64,000 nt of DNA from JAISGQ01 sp045604965 (GTDB lineage: Bacteria > Bacillota > Clostridia > Oscillospirales > Acutalibacteraceae): contig JAZUPB010000041.1 in NCBI GenBank assembly GCA_045604965.1, forward strand, positions 62,001 to 126,000. Direction: 5' to 3'. Position numbers and translations under genes: made by a program. Below, piece by piece: positions 53,044 to 61,534 of the stretch. The number at the start of each line of letters is the position of its first letter. Position 1 is the first letter of the stretch. The notes under the pieces were generated by a model. It saw only the letters and a program-made list of their open reading frames with translations, ran no database searches and was not told the DNA's origin.

Positions 53044-53196
53044 CTTTTATCCCTCTTATTTCCTTATTATTTCTTGACACATCATATCATTATTTTAAAC
53101 TCTTGATCTTTGATTTTTGCGTATTTTCAATTTGTTTCGTATTAATAACTATTTTAACTGATCAAATATACTTTTTTGCGCTTAAAACCAAGTTAA
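53044..53196 (-). other. Leader of the polysaccharide cluster transcript
   Basis: About 145 bases between the predicted start of transcription near 53190 and the first gene. AT-rich; no conserved riboswitch or JUMPstart-like element seen, and no strong hairpin. Confidence 0.4.
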
Positions 53197-53225
53197 ATAT
53201 TATCACAAATTTGTTGTATTGTCAA
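53197..53225 (-). promoter_or_regulatory. Strong sigma-A promoter for the polysaccharide cluster
   Basis: Consensus TTGACA (53220-53225), 17-bp spacer, TAATAT (53197-53202) with TG one base before the -10. It is the only good minus-strand promoter I see upstream of sixteen genes with short spacings, ending at the hairpin at 33786-33828. Confidence 0.8.
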
Positions 53226-53370
53226 CGAAACTGCCTTTTCAAGACGCCATTGGTAAGATGTTCATTAATTATGATTAATGTTTTATACTTTATTCCGTAT
53301 TTTTTGATTATAACGATGTATTTCAACAATATATTTCTTCCAATTAACATTGATGATTATACCGATTTTA

Positions 53371-53399
53371 TTGTAAATATACATTTAGTATGATATATT
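53371..53399 (+). promoter_or_regulatory. Sigma-A promoter for the GNAT gene
   Basis: TTGTAA (53371-53376), 17-bp spacer, TATATT (53394-53399) with TG before the -10. Confidence 0.65.
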
Positions 53400-53434
53400 G
53401 AATAATAAAAAGTAATAATTAAATGAGGAAAAAT

Positions 53435-53938
53435 ATGAAAATTTTCGAAACAGAAAGATTGATACTGAGGCCACTAACCATTGATGATGCAAAAGATGTA
53501 TTTGAATGGACCGGTGACCCTGTTGTTAACCGATATATGCCATATCCATTGCATAAAAATGTACAACAAACAGAAGACTGGATATGTTCTTTGGGCGATA
53601 AGCATGAATTTTGTTTTTGTCTTAAAAGCACTGGAAAAGTCATAGGTTCAGGTTCTGTATCATATCGATCGGAATATGAGTCATATGAAATTGGATACAA
53701 TTTAAATAAGAACTTTTGGGGCTGTGGATATGCCACAGAAGCAGCTAGAGCTATGATTCAATGGGCGTATAAGAATCTTTGTGCCCGTGATTTTTTCGCT
53801 CGACACGCAAACGCAAATACAGCTTCAGGCAATGTAATAATTAAATGCGGATTCAAATTTCAGAAATACGATCAATATTCGAGATATGACGGAAGCGAGA
53901 TATTTGAAGCTTCGTATTATACGTTACATCTTGAATAA
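53435..53938 (+). CDS. GNAT family N-acetyltransferase (RimJ/RimL-like)
   Basis: 167 residues. ETERLILRPLTIDDA opening, GDPVVNRYM, a central SYEIGYNLNKNFWGCGYATEAARAMIQWAY acetyl-CoA site (in pieces) and NAASGNVI-type NANTASGNVIIKCGF. It acetylates an amine: possibly ribosomal protein N-termini, or an antibiotic or small metabolite. Start at ATG 53435, six bases after AGGA; an ATG at 53423 is also possible. Monocistronic with terminator. Confidence 0.85.
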   Translation: MKIFETERLILRPLTIDDAKDVFEWTGDPVVNRYMPYPLHKNVQQTEDWICSLGDKHEFCFCLKSTGKVIGSGSVSYRSEYESYEIGYNLNKNFWGCGYATEAARAMIQWAYKNLCARDFFARHANANTASGNVIIKCGFKFQKYDQYSRYDGSEIFEASYYTLHLE

Positions 53939-53997
53939 ATGAATGCATTTATGTAATCCGTCAGCTAATCAACATCACTGTTCATCAATACATTAAA

Positions 53998-54041
53998 ACA
54001 AAAAGGCCGAGGCGTTATCTTAACACCTCGGCCTTTTTGTC
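53998..54041. terminator. Bidirectional intrinsic terminator
   Basis: ACAAAAAGGCCGAGG and CCTCGGCCTTTTTGT form a 15-bp stem (about 53998-54012 with 54027-54041), with partial pairing in the loop. It ends both the GNAT gene (plus) and the histidine kinase operon (minus). Confidence 0.8.
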
Positions 54042-54105
54042 AAATACGACACATTAATTTTTAATAAATAACAAGAATCACTTAGTAATTTCAAAAAATA
54101 TCAGT

Positions 54106-55050
54106 TCAATCGGCAGGCATCTTAAAAATAAACCCTTTTGAAAAGCCCTCTATATCGGTACTGTACCACAGATTCACGCCGTGCTTTTCTGCGATTCTTG
54201 CTGACACTGCCAGACCAAGTCCACTGCCTGTGCCACTTGTCCGCGAGGCATTGCCACAAACAAAGGGATCAAAAATGTTTGCAGCAAGGTCCTTTGAAAT
54301 CGGCTCACCTGTGTCTGCGATAGTTATATATGCGTACTCACCTTCTGTATGCACTTTTACCAGCACCCTGCATCCTGCGCTGTTGTGCCTGCAGGCATTT
54401 ACCATAACATTGTTCACCGCTCGGGTAAACTCTTTTTTGTCAAGGGCGCGTATAATCGACTTGTCCGGGATATCAATAATCATCTCTATCCCCTGACTCT
54501 CAAAATCAGAATAATTCATAGCCGCTATATCACGGACAAGCGTGCATATATTAACTTCATCGATATTCAGCGAAAAACTCTCTGTTCCAAGCTTTGAATA
54601 AGCCGACAGGGTATCAACAAGCTCGTTCATATGCTTTGTCTTCATATAGATTATATCGCATATTTCGCCTTGTTCTTCATCCTTAATTTTACCGTCGCGC
54701 AAGGCTGCCGCAAAGCCTTGTACTGAGGTCATAGGAGTTTTAAGATCGTGTGCAATGCAGGAATAAAGCATATTCTGCTCAGCCGTTCGTCTCAGACTTT
54801 CCTCATCTACCGCTTTTCTCACAAGGCGGTAAAAAATCAATGCACCGCAGACCAATATAAGTATTGATACTGACACTGTTGCAAATAGTATCAGCACAAT
54901 CGCAACCGAATTTGGGTTCTGCTCATACTTCGGTAAGATTATATGTTCCATTATAATCTCTAAAATACTGCTCGATATCGATTCTGCTATGGAAATTGCA
55001 ACCGCACATATCACAAAGTATTTAATTATCTTTTTCCTTAATTTATCCAT
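54106..55050 (-). CDS. Sensor histidine kinase
   Basis: 314 residues. Two transmembrane helices (about 10-32 and 47-75) enclose a very short outside loop, then a linker, HisKA domain with phosphorylated H101 in CIAHDLKTPMTSVQG and HATPase domain with N box (NNVMVNACRHN), G1 (IADTGEPI) and G2 (GTGSGLGLAVS). A short sensor with almost no extracellular domain is typical of kinases that get their signal from an associated ABC transporter. Start overlaps the response-regulator stop by 8 bases. Last gene of the operon. Confidence 0.92.
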   Translation of the reverse strand: MDKLRKKIIKYFVICAVAISIAESISSSILEIIMEHIILPKYEQNPNSVAIVLILFATVSVSILILVCGALIFYRLVRKAVDEESLRRTAEQNMLYSCIAHDLKTPMTSVQGFAAALRDGKIKDEEQGEICDIIYMKTKHMNELVDTLSAYSKLGTESFSLNIDEVNICTLVRDIAAMNYSDFESQGIEMIIDIPDKSIIRALDKKEFTRAVNNVMVNACRHNSAGCRVLVKVHTEGEYAYITIADTGEPISKDLAANIFDPFVCGNASRTSGTGSGLGLAVSARIAEKHGVNLWYSTDIEGFSKGFIFKMPAD

Positions 55051-55714
55051 TGTTCTCCAATCTGTATCCGAGACCGCGAATGGTCTTTATGTATTCGGCA
55101 CCTGTTTTATCACGCAGACGGCTTACTATAACTCTGATTGTATTATCATCCACTCCGCCTTCACTATACCACCCGCGTTCGTATATCTGTTCCTTGGTAA
55201 ATACCCTGCCGGGCTGTTCCATAAACAGCTCCAGCACCTTAAACTCAGCTTTTGTAAGCTCAATCTGTTCACCGCTCTTTATTAGTATACAACGGTCACG
55301 GTCCAGAGTAAGCGAACCTACTGTAAGAACATTCTCCTTAAGTGCGTACTGGGCGTCCGTGCGGCGCAGATGAGCCTTTACCTTTGCAGCCACCTCAAGA
55401 GGCTCAAAGGGTTTGACTATATAATCATCTGCACCGAGGTCTATACCAAGAATACGGTCCGACAGCTGAGTTTTGGCAGAAACAACAAGTATTGGTATGT
55501 ACCGTCCTGTACGGATTTTTTTAATAAGCTCATACCCATCGATTTTCGGCATCATAATATCTACAATAGCCAGATCAATGCTTTCCTTTTGCAGAATATC
55601 ATATGCGGCGGCACCGTCATAGGCTTCGAATATGTTAAAGTGCTCAGCCTCAAGATATATTTTCAGAAGACGGACTATTTCCTTTTCATCATCGGCAATA
55701 AGAATATTAGGCAT
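55043..55714 (-). CDS. OmpR-family response regulator
   Basis: 223 residues. Receiver domain with D52 phosphorylation site (VDIMMPKIDG), acidic DD at 8-9 and K near 103; C-terminal winged helix (RVFTKEQIYERGW and TIRVIVSRLRDKTG). It probably regulates the ABC genes just upstream on the transcript or another resistance gene. Its stop overlaps the kinase start. GAGGTGATTA RBS. Confidence 0.94.
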   Translation of the reverse strand: MPNILIADDEKEIVRLLKIYLEAEHFNIFEAYDGAAAYDILQKESIDLAIVDIMMPKIDGYELIKKIRTGRYIPILVVSAKTQLSDRILGIDLGADDYIVKPFEPLEVAAKVKAHLRRTDAQYALKENVLTVGSLTLDRDRCILIKSGEQIELTKAEFKVLELFMEQPGRVFTKEQIYERGWYSEGGVDDNTIRVIVSRLRDKTGAEYIKTIRGLGYRLENNG

Positions 55715-55800
55715 TTAATCACCTCTATAAGGATCCAGACTCATTATAAGTAAAGTATACAGCACCTTACAGAGAAAATAAAGCCATATTTTCAGCAGGT

Positions 55801-56535
55801 TTATTTAAGCTCTTCTTTCCTGAACTTTATATAAGACAATACCACTGTGACCGTCAGACCAAGCAGAGATGCCGCTACGGAAACGATCAGATTCTTTGTG
55901 CTCACATCAGCAAGAAGCATAAATGTCTGACCGACAGGTGTAAATTTTATAAAACCCTCTGCCCATTCCTTGCCGATTAGCGGCTGTGCCAGTGAATTGA
56001 GACCGAGCATTGCAACAAGATTAACTGCAATAGATGCACCAAGTTTTTTCACCAGCATCGAAAGGAAGAAACACACACTTGCGAAAGATACCTCAACAAG
56101 AGTATATCCTGCGCCGCGAATAACGACATCTCTGAAGAAATTGTATTCAAAGCCATTCATACCCTTTATAGAAAAGACCAGCACGGCACTTGCGGTAAGA
56201 GCCGCTATACAAAACAGTGCAACAGACAGAGAAAAAGAGATAAGCTTTGCAGTCAGAATAGAGAATCGACTGTTTCCGGCCATCACTGCCGCCTGAATCC
56301 TACGTTCCTCAAAGGCACCGGTTGTGTGAATGCCCGAATACACACCTATAAAAAACACCAGAAACGAATTATAATTATTACAGCTATGAATGAAAACATC
56401 AAAGCCGGTATATTTGCTCTCGGAAAGAGGCATAAGCGACATCAAAACTGTGGCAGCTGTCAGCGCAATTCCTATGCCCCAAAATGCCTTTGATGAAAAA
56501 GTCTGTTTCATTTCCCATTTTAAAAGATTTTTCAT
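55801..56535 (-). CDS. ABC transporter permease (ABC-2 type)
   Basis: 244 residues with about six hydrophobic segments (17-35, 50-70, 96-120, 140-165, 172-190, 215-237). Typical half-transporter permease of the ABC-2 family, partner of the ATPase whose stop is 2 bp upstream. Substrate unknown: peptide antibiotic or drug resistance is the usual guess for this arrangement. Confidence 0.85.
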   Translation of the reverse strand: MKNLLKWEMKQTFSSKAFWGIGIALTAATVLMSLMPLSESKYTGFDVFIHSCNNYNSFLVFFIGVYSGIHTTGAFEERRIQAAVMAGNSRFSILTAKLISFSLSVALFCIAALTASAVLVFSIKGMNGFEYNFFRDVVIRGAGYTLVEVSFASVCFFLSMLVKKLGASIAVNLVAMLGLNSLAQPLIGKEWAEGFIKFTPVGQTFMLLADVSTKNLIVSVAASLLGLTVTVVLSYIKFRKEELK

Positions 56536-56537
56536 TT

Positions 56538-57443
56538 TTACTTCCTCCCTAAAAGCTCCATATAATAATTTTCAAGCGATTTCTCATACTTCATCAGAAG
56601 CGTTACAAGAACCTTTCCGTCAAACAGCCATTTTGCAATATCTTCAGTTGAAATCTCATCGTAGATTTTTATTTCTTTCCCATTGTTTTCCATAGATTTT
56701 ATATTGTTTTCTTTCAATATATTTATCGCTTCATCGGTCTGCTGTGTTTCAAGAAGAACATATGCAGAACATTTTTCATCAAGTTCTTCCTTTGAGATAC
56801 ACTCAACTAGTTTACCGTGAGATATAATAATGTAATCGGTAACCAGCTGGTAAAGTTCAGCAAGAATATGGCTTGATATAACTATCGTAATGCCGTCATC
56901 CTCACAAAGAGAACGAAGCAGATTGCGAACATCTACCATTCCCATCGGGTCAAGTCCGTTAACAGGCTCGTCGAGAACAAGGAGTTCAGGACTATTAATC
57001 AGTGTCTGGGCTATGCCAAGTCGCTGTTTCATTCCAAGAGAGAAATCCTTTGCTTTTTTATGCATTACATCCCCAAGGCCTACACGCTTTAGAATCCGCT
57101 CGATTTTTTCATTATCGTTCTGTCCAAAAAGCATCTGCTGCATTTTAAGGTTTTCAAAAGCAGTTTTGTTCATCGACAGAATGGGGCGTTCCACTAGACA
57201 GCCCATTTTCTTTCGTGCTGCTTCAAGTCCCTTTCGGCTTGATTCGCCAAACAACTCTACACTTCCTCCTGTTGCATATGTCAGTCCGGTTATTGCCCTT
57301 ATAGCAGTTGTTTTGCCTGCACCGTTTTCACCGATGAATCCATATATTTTGCCTTTTTCGACTGTGAAGTTTACATCTTTTAATACTGTTTTTTCACCGT
57401 ACATTTTCGTGAGATTGTTTACCCTGAGTATGATATTATCCAT
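56538..57443 (-). CDS. ABC transporter ATP-binding protein
   Basis: 301 residues. Walker A GENGAGKTTAI (38-48), Q loop, signature LGMKQRLGIAQ (about 135-145), Walker B ELLVLDEPVNGLDP, D loop and H-switch (SSHIL). The C-terminal 80 residues resemble BcrA/NatA-like ATPases. Start RBS GGAAAGG. First gene of the order ATPase-permease-response regulator-kinase. The layout resembles lantibiotic/bacitracin detoxification modules, but the substrate is not known. Confidence 0.93.
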   Translation of the reverse strand: MDNIILRVNNLTKMYGEKTVLKDVNFTVEKGKIYGFIGENGAGKTTAIRAITGLTYATGGSVELFGESSRKGLEAARKKMGCLVERPILSMNKTAFENLKMQQMLFGQNDNEKIERILKRVGLGDVMHKKAKDFSLGMKQRLGIAQTLINSPELLVLDEPVNGLDPMGMVDVRNLLRSLCEDDGITIVISSHILAELYQLVTDYIIISHGKLVECISKEELDEKCSAYVLLETQQTDEAINILKENNIKSMENNGKEIKIYDEISTEDIAKWLFDGKVLVTLLMKYEKSLENYYMELLGRK

Positions 57444-57604
57444 AATACCGATTCCTTTCCTTCAGTTGATGTCCGAATAATAATCTTTGAACCTTAAATT
57501 TTCGCACGAATAACATTAACCGAATATTAAAATACGCTATTTATTTACTTTTATTTTTACAGGCAGCCCACACTTTACAAACATTTAAGTTGCGTTCCGC
57601 ATAA

Positions 57605-57644
57605 AAAACGCCGCCGTTAGGATAATCCGTAACAGCGGCGTTTT
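57605..57644 (-). terminator. Intrinsic terminator after the 57655 gene
   Basis: AAAACGCCGC with GCGGCGTTTT (57605-57614, 57635-57644), inner pairing CGTTA/TAAC, T6 on the minus strand. Confidence 0.8.
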
Positions 57645-57654
57645 ATTTGATATA

Positions 57655-58167
57655 TTATCGACTTGTGTTATTCACATTGCTTTTTTCAAACAGGGCAATT
57701 ATGCGGTTAAACGCACCTGAAAAAGCATATACCATTGGGAGGAGAATTTCAATTACAGAGAAAATGATAGACAACACAACCGAGGAGTCAGCATCTAAAA
57801 AGCTTGCAACAGGGAAAACAATGTTATTGGGCAAGGTTATAAAAACACTCAGAAGTTTCTGCGCAGTCATAAGACTGTTATTTTCTATAGTACCAAACCT
57901 GAATCGATAAATCAACAGTAAATAGTGTATTAAAGATATAACGCATACTACTGCAGAAGAAATAATCAAACTGCGTTTGGGCATCTTGCAGAGCAGAACC
58001 ATTCCCAGTACATAGAGCAATGTTGCAAGAATAAATCTTGCAGACAAGCCGAAATAAGTTCCACTGTTCGAGACACTATTCATAACAAAACCGAATATCA
58101 TCCCTCCGCACATAAACATAAATGGAACGCAGCAAAATCCCCATATTTTTAATAGGGCATTTCTCAT
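57655..58167 (-). CDS. Membrane protein of unknown function
   Basis: 170 residues with five hydrophobic segments (about 10-30, 40-57, 66-88, 105-125, 130-160). RBS AGGTGTGAT. Followed by a terminator that separates it from the ABC/two-component operon, so it is its own unit. Not recognised. Confidence 0.65.
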   Translation of the reverse strand: MRNALLKIWGFCCVPFMFMCGGMIFGFVMNSVSNSGTYFGLSARFILATLLYVLGMVLLCKMPKRSLIISSAVVCVISLIHYLLLIYRFRFGTIENNSLMTAQKLLSVFITLPNNIVFPVASFLDADSSVVLSIIFSVIEILLPMVYAFSGAFNRIIALFEKSNVNNTSR

Positions 58168-58326
58168 TTATCACACCTGCCAACTTTTTAATCTATCTCA
58201 TATATTAAAAGATAATCCGAATTCATTATAACGCTGCTAAAACCAAAAGTAAATATGTACATTAGATGCCATTGTATTCTTAAAGTTGCGGACAATACTT
58301 TGCTGATTTTCTTTACACAACGTTTG

Positions 58327-58355
58327 TTGACAATACAATCAGGTTATGACATAAA
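58327..58355 (+). promoter_or_regulatory. Sigma-A promoter for the 58395 gene
   Basis: TTGACA (58327-58332), 17-bp spacer, CATAAA (58350-58355). Confidence 0.55.
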
Positions 58356-58394
58356 AAAGTATTAAATATCTTTGCGAAGGAAAGAGGATAAACA

Positions 58395-58958
58395 ATGGCA
58401 GAGTGTTATACTGAACTCGGAATAAAAAATTTTAATCAGAATAAATTCAGCAAATGGTTTAAAAAGCAAACTGATTTATCTGTATACTACAGCACCGCAG
58501 ATAATTGGGATTTCTATGCAGAAATCGAGGTTGGCTATGGCGGATATTTCTGGGAAGCAATTGCTTTTATGATGATTAACGAATTCAGAGGCATCGCTTT
58601 CAAAGGATGTAATCAGCTTATTTTTAACGATCATCTTATCAGTACCTCCTTTATGTGTGACGGAAACGAAGTTGTATTGACGCGCAGTCTTGAGCTTCCC
58701 TGTGATTGTGACGAGGACATTGACGATGAACTTTATGAAGAACTCGACGATATGCGTATGCTTTGGGAAATCGAAAACGATATTCCGTACCTTGTAAAAT
58801 TCTCTGCAGATGAGATTATTGCTTGTTCGGAAATATATAAAAAAGCAGGAAAAAGATTAGAAAAGGATTCTTTGATTGAATCTTTCTGCAATAAACACAA
58901 TATTGCCAAGGAAAAATTCATCCAGTTTGCCACTATTCTTAATTTCGATAAAAGATGA
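58395..58958 (+). CDS. Acidic protein of unknown function
   Basis: 187 residues, soluble. Acidic stretch CDCDEDIDDELYEELDD around 114-130, no recognised domain. Good RBS (AAGAGGATAAACA). It precedes spoVT; the hairpin at 59002-59057 lies between and would end its transcript. Not recognised; could be a small immunity-like or DUF protein, but nothing shows this. Confidence 0.65.
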   Translation: MAECYTELGIKNFNQNKFSKWFKKQTDLSVYYSTADNWDFYAEIEVGYGGYFWEAIAFMMINEFRGIAFKGCNQLIFNDHLISTSFMCDGNEVVLTRSLELPCDCDEDIDDELYEELDDMRMLWEIENDIPYLVKFSADEIIACSEIYKKAGKRLEKDSLIESFCNKHNIAKEKFIQFATILNFDKR

Positions 58959-59001
58959 CAAATGTTTTATTAATAGCAAATATAATTCGATAACAAGTAT
59001 A

Positions 59002-59057
59002 AATCTCCTTTGTTTACAGATAATAATCCCGAAATCTGTAGACAAAGGAGATTTTTT
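59002..59057 (+). promoter_or_regulatory. Long terminator-like hairpin containing the spoVT ribosome binding site
   Basis: A 20-bp stem with one wobble (59002-59021 with 59034-59053), 12-base loop, followed by T6 (59052-59057). Four bases later is the spoVT ATG, and the AAAGGAG RBS (59044-59050) lies in the 3' arm. It can terminate transcription from upstream and hide the RBS at once. Same layout as the MFS attenuator at 6733-6773. Confidence 0.75.
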
Positions 59058-59061
59058 ATAT

Positions 59062-59604
59062 ATGAAAGCAACAGGAATTGTGAGAAGAATAGACGACCTC
59101 GGTCGTGTTGTTATTCCGAAGGAAATCAGGAGAACTATGAGAATCCGCGAAGGCGACCCGCTTGAGATCTATACAGATAATGACGGCGAAGTGATTTTCA
59201 AAAAATATTCACCCATTGGCGAGCTCTCACCCCACTCTATGCAGTACGCTGAAGTATTATGCAAAAGTACAGGATATCCCGCACTTATCTGTGACCGCGA
59301 TCATATTGTAGCTGCGTCAGGTGTATCCAAAAAGGAATATCTCGAACGACGCATTACAAGTGAACTGGAAGCACTTATCGAAAATCGTGAAAATTATATC
59401 TCACGAACCAATGATATTCATAAGTTTGTTTCTGTAGAAGGTATTGACCGCCGAACTGTTGCCGCGTTTCCTATTATTGCTTCCGGCGATATTTCCGGCG
59501 CAGTAATTTTGCTTGAAAATGATTCGGGCTCATATCCGAATGAAACCGAAATCAAAATGGCTCAGCTCACCGCCGATTTTCTCGGCAGACAGATCGAAGA
59601 ATAG
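59062..59604 (+). CDS. spoVT: Stage V sporulation protein T (AbrB/SpoVT-type regulator)
   Basis: Late forespore transcription regulator that acts with sigma-G. 180 residues: an N-terminal swapped-hairpin AbrB DNA-binding domain (MKATGIVRRIDDLGRVVIPKEIRRTMRIREGDPLEIY in pieces, 1-45) and a C-terminal GAF-like domain (about 55-178). Length and both domains are typical of SpoVT. Start at ATG 59062, next to the hairpin RBS; an upstream frame that begins at 58876 overlaps the preceding gene and should be ignored. Confidence 0.93.
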   Translation: MKATGIVRRIDDLGRVVIPKEIRRTMRIREGDPLEIYTDNDGEVIFKKYSPIGELSPHSMQYAEVLCKSTGYPALICDRDHIVAASGVSKKEYLERRITSELEALIENRENYISRTNDIHKFVSVEGIDRRTVAAFPIIASGDISGAVILLENDSGSYPNETEIKMAQLTADFLGRQIEE

Positions 59605-59608
59605 TATA

Positions 59609-59643
59609 AAAAGCTCCATCTTTAATCATTAGATGGAGCTTTT
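59609..59643. terminator. Bidirectional intrinsic terminator
   Basis: A 13-bp perfect stem (AAAAGCTCCATCT 59609-59621 with AGATGGAGCTTTT 59631-59643), 9-base loop. Serves spoVT and the convergent sugar transferase. Confidence 0.85.
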
Positions 59644-59663
59644 ACTTTCAGAAAAGTATGTAC

Positions 59664-60428
59664 TTATTCACCTTTTCCGGTAAACACGTGACCGAATGTT
59701 TTAAATATAAGAACTATATCAATCCACCAGTTACGCTTCTTGATGTATTTCATATCCTGCTCGTAGCAAAACTCAAAATCTGCTTCGTTACGTGCAGCAA
59801 GCTGCCAGTAACAAGTAAGACCGCCCTTTACAGCCAAACGCTTTGTCCATTCAATTTCATAGAGAACAACTTCTCTCGGAAGCGGGGGACGAGGTCCGAC
59901 AAAACTCATATCACCGACAAAAATGTTAAAAAGCTGCGGAAGTTCATCAATACTTGTTTTCCTTATTTTCTGACCAAACGGAGTTATGCGCGGGTCGTTT
60001 TCTGCCTTAAACATCAGACCGTTGCTTGCTTTATTCTGTGACAATACATCCTTTAACCGTTCCTCCGCATCAACATACATACTTCTGAACTTAAGCATTG
60101 TAAAGATCTTTCCGTTTTTTCCTACTCTCTTTTGCTTAAACAACGCAGGACCCGGACTTTCTTTTTTGATCTTTAATGCGACAATAAGGAATATCGGTGA
60201 CAGAAGAATGATAGCTATTGCAGATGCGAAAATATCAAATATTCTCTTCACAAAGCTATAAATATACTTTTTCTTAACCGCTGAACATACTCTAACTATT
60301 TCCGGTCTCATTTCGGAAATTTTAACAAGATTTTTCTCTTCTATCTGAGCCTGTGTTTCTTCTCTTACCTGTTCACTGTCAGGTAAATTTTCTATCGACA
60401 ACTCTTTTTCTTCAACCGTTGTCTGCAT
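59664..60428 (-). CDS. Undecaprenyl-phosphate sugar phosphotransferase (initiating transferase)
   Basis: 254 residues: about 65 residues of hydrophilic N-terminus, one membrane segment (about 65-87), then the bacterial sugar transferase domain. Motifs SPGPALFKQKRVGKNGK, FKFRSM-type LKFRSMYVDA, KTSIDELPQLFNIFVGDMSFVGPRP (in pieces) and LTCYWQLAARNEADF are all conserved. It loads the first sugar 1-phosphate onto undecaprenyl phosphate, so it should start the repeat unit made by the polysaccharide cluster at 33.9-53 kb, which lacks such an enzyme. AAAGGAG RBS. Confidence 0.9.
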   Translation of the reverse strand: MQTTVEEKELSIENLPDSEQVREETQAQIEEKNLVKISEMRPEIVRVCSAVKKKYIYSFVKRIFDIFASAIAIILLSPIFLIVALKIKKESPGPALFKQKRVGKNGKIFTMLKFRSMYVDAEERLKDVLSQNKASNGLMFKAENDPRITPFGQKIRKTSIDELPQLFNIFVGDMSFVGPRPPLPREVVLYEIEWTKRLAVKGGLTCYWQLAARNEADFEFCYEQDMKYIKKRNWWIDIVLIFKTFGHVFTGKGE

Positions 60429-60453
60429 ACATCTGACTCCTTTCTGCTCTGCA

Positions 60454-61467
60454 TTACTGATATATAAATTCCTCTATTATCTGACTGTTCTTCTTATAAT
60501 TAACATTACTGCACACGCCCGTATACGTACCCTTCTGAGGAATTGTCATATCATCAATCGAATATTTCAGCATCTTTGGTGCATTAAGAAGAAGCGAAGT
60601 TATTTCTGATTTTTCCATATTTGTTTGGATAAGCGGTAATATCTCATTTGCCACGCCGTCTATCTCACTTACAGAAAGCGTTTTTGCCTGACTCTGTATC
60701 GCCTTGATCACTTTTCTTTGTCTCTTGATGCGAGCCCAGTCACTGTCAATATATCTCAATCTGGAATACTGAAGTGCTTCAAAGCCGTTTAGATGGTTTT
60801 TTCCTGATTCAACTTTTCTTGACAACTGCGCTGTATTTGTTCTTATTTCGTGATTAAGTGCCTTTGCTTCTTTTTCTGTTAGTGTGATATCAACACCGCC
60901 TACAGCGTCAATTATCTTTTTAAATATACTGAAATTCACTCGAACATATTTATCTACATCTACATTGAAATGTGACTGTATCTCCGAAATCACATACTTA
61001 GGTCCACCATAATGAAACGAATTTCCCAAGAGTGACTTTTGACCGTTTGGCATTTTAACCGGTATTGCTCTTTCGAAAGAAATCAACTTAATTTTTCCGT
61101 TTTTATTATCAATTGACAGCAACATAACAACATCTGATCTGGATGTTCTTGAGAGCTTACTCCCTCTTTCATCAGTACCCAGCAAAAGAATATTTGTAAT
61201 ATTTTTATCCTTGTGCTTTTTTTCATCAGGGAATTCCATTTCTGTTTCACCGACAGCTAAATCCGTAACACTCAGATACTCTTCAACAAGCTCTTCATCA
61301 CTGCCTGATATAACCCATTCATCATCCAGATTCTGATAGCTTATCATATTAAGCTTTTGATTAATATAAATCGCAGCCACAGCCGATATAATACCGATCA
61401 GAAAAATCAAAGCTGCTGCCGAAATCGTCACTACTCTGACCCATTTTCTAGAAAAAATTTGTCTCAT
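60454..61467 (-). CDS. LytR-CpsA-Psr (LCP) family cell-wall glycopolymer ligase
   Basis: 337 residues: N-terminal anchor (about 11-31), LCP domain (about 95-260) with the NILLLGTDERG motif (R in GSKLSRTSRSDVVMLLS that binds pyrophosphate), DKYVRVNFSIFKKIIDAVGGVDITL and ARIKRQRKVI, all present. It should link the finished polymer to peptidoglycan from its undecaprenyl carrier. The next gene in the same orientation is the priming transferase, 25 bp away. The ATG at 61467 follows AAAGGTGGG. Confidence 0.9.
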   Translation of the reverse strand: MRQIFSRKWVRVVTISAAALIFLIGIISAVAAIYINQKLNMISYQNLDDEWVISGSDEELVEEYLSVTDLAVGETEMEFPDEKKHKDKNITNILLLGTDERGSKLSRTSRSDVVMLLSIDNKNGKIKLISFERAIPVKMPNGQKSLLGNSFHYGGPKYVISEIQSHFNVDVDKYVRVNFSIFKKIIDAVGGVDITLTEKEAKALNHEIRTNTAQLSRKVESGKNHLNGFEALQYSRLRYIDSDWARIKRQRKVIKAIQSQAKTLSVSEIDGVANEILPLIQTNMEKSEITSLLLNAPKMLKYSIDDMTIPQKGTYTGVCSNVNYKKNSQIIEEFIYQ

Positions 61468-61534
61468 AGCTTTCCCACCTTTCACCTGAGTTTATCCTCA
61501 TCGGCGTTCAAAGTTCCAATTTATTACTTTTAGA

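Noticed and set aside
53044..53434. A JUMPstart or riboswitch element in the gap between the polysaccharide cluster and GNAT gene
   Set aside because: I looked for conserved aptamer cores and long stems and saw none; only two divergent sigma-A promoters are supported.
58876..59061. Upstream extension of spoVT by 62 residues
   Set aside because: It overlaps the 58395-58958 gene and the hairpin; the AbrB domain begins exactly at the ATG at 59062.
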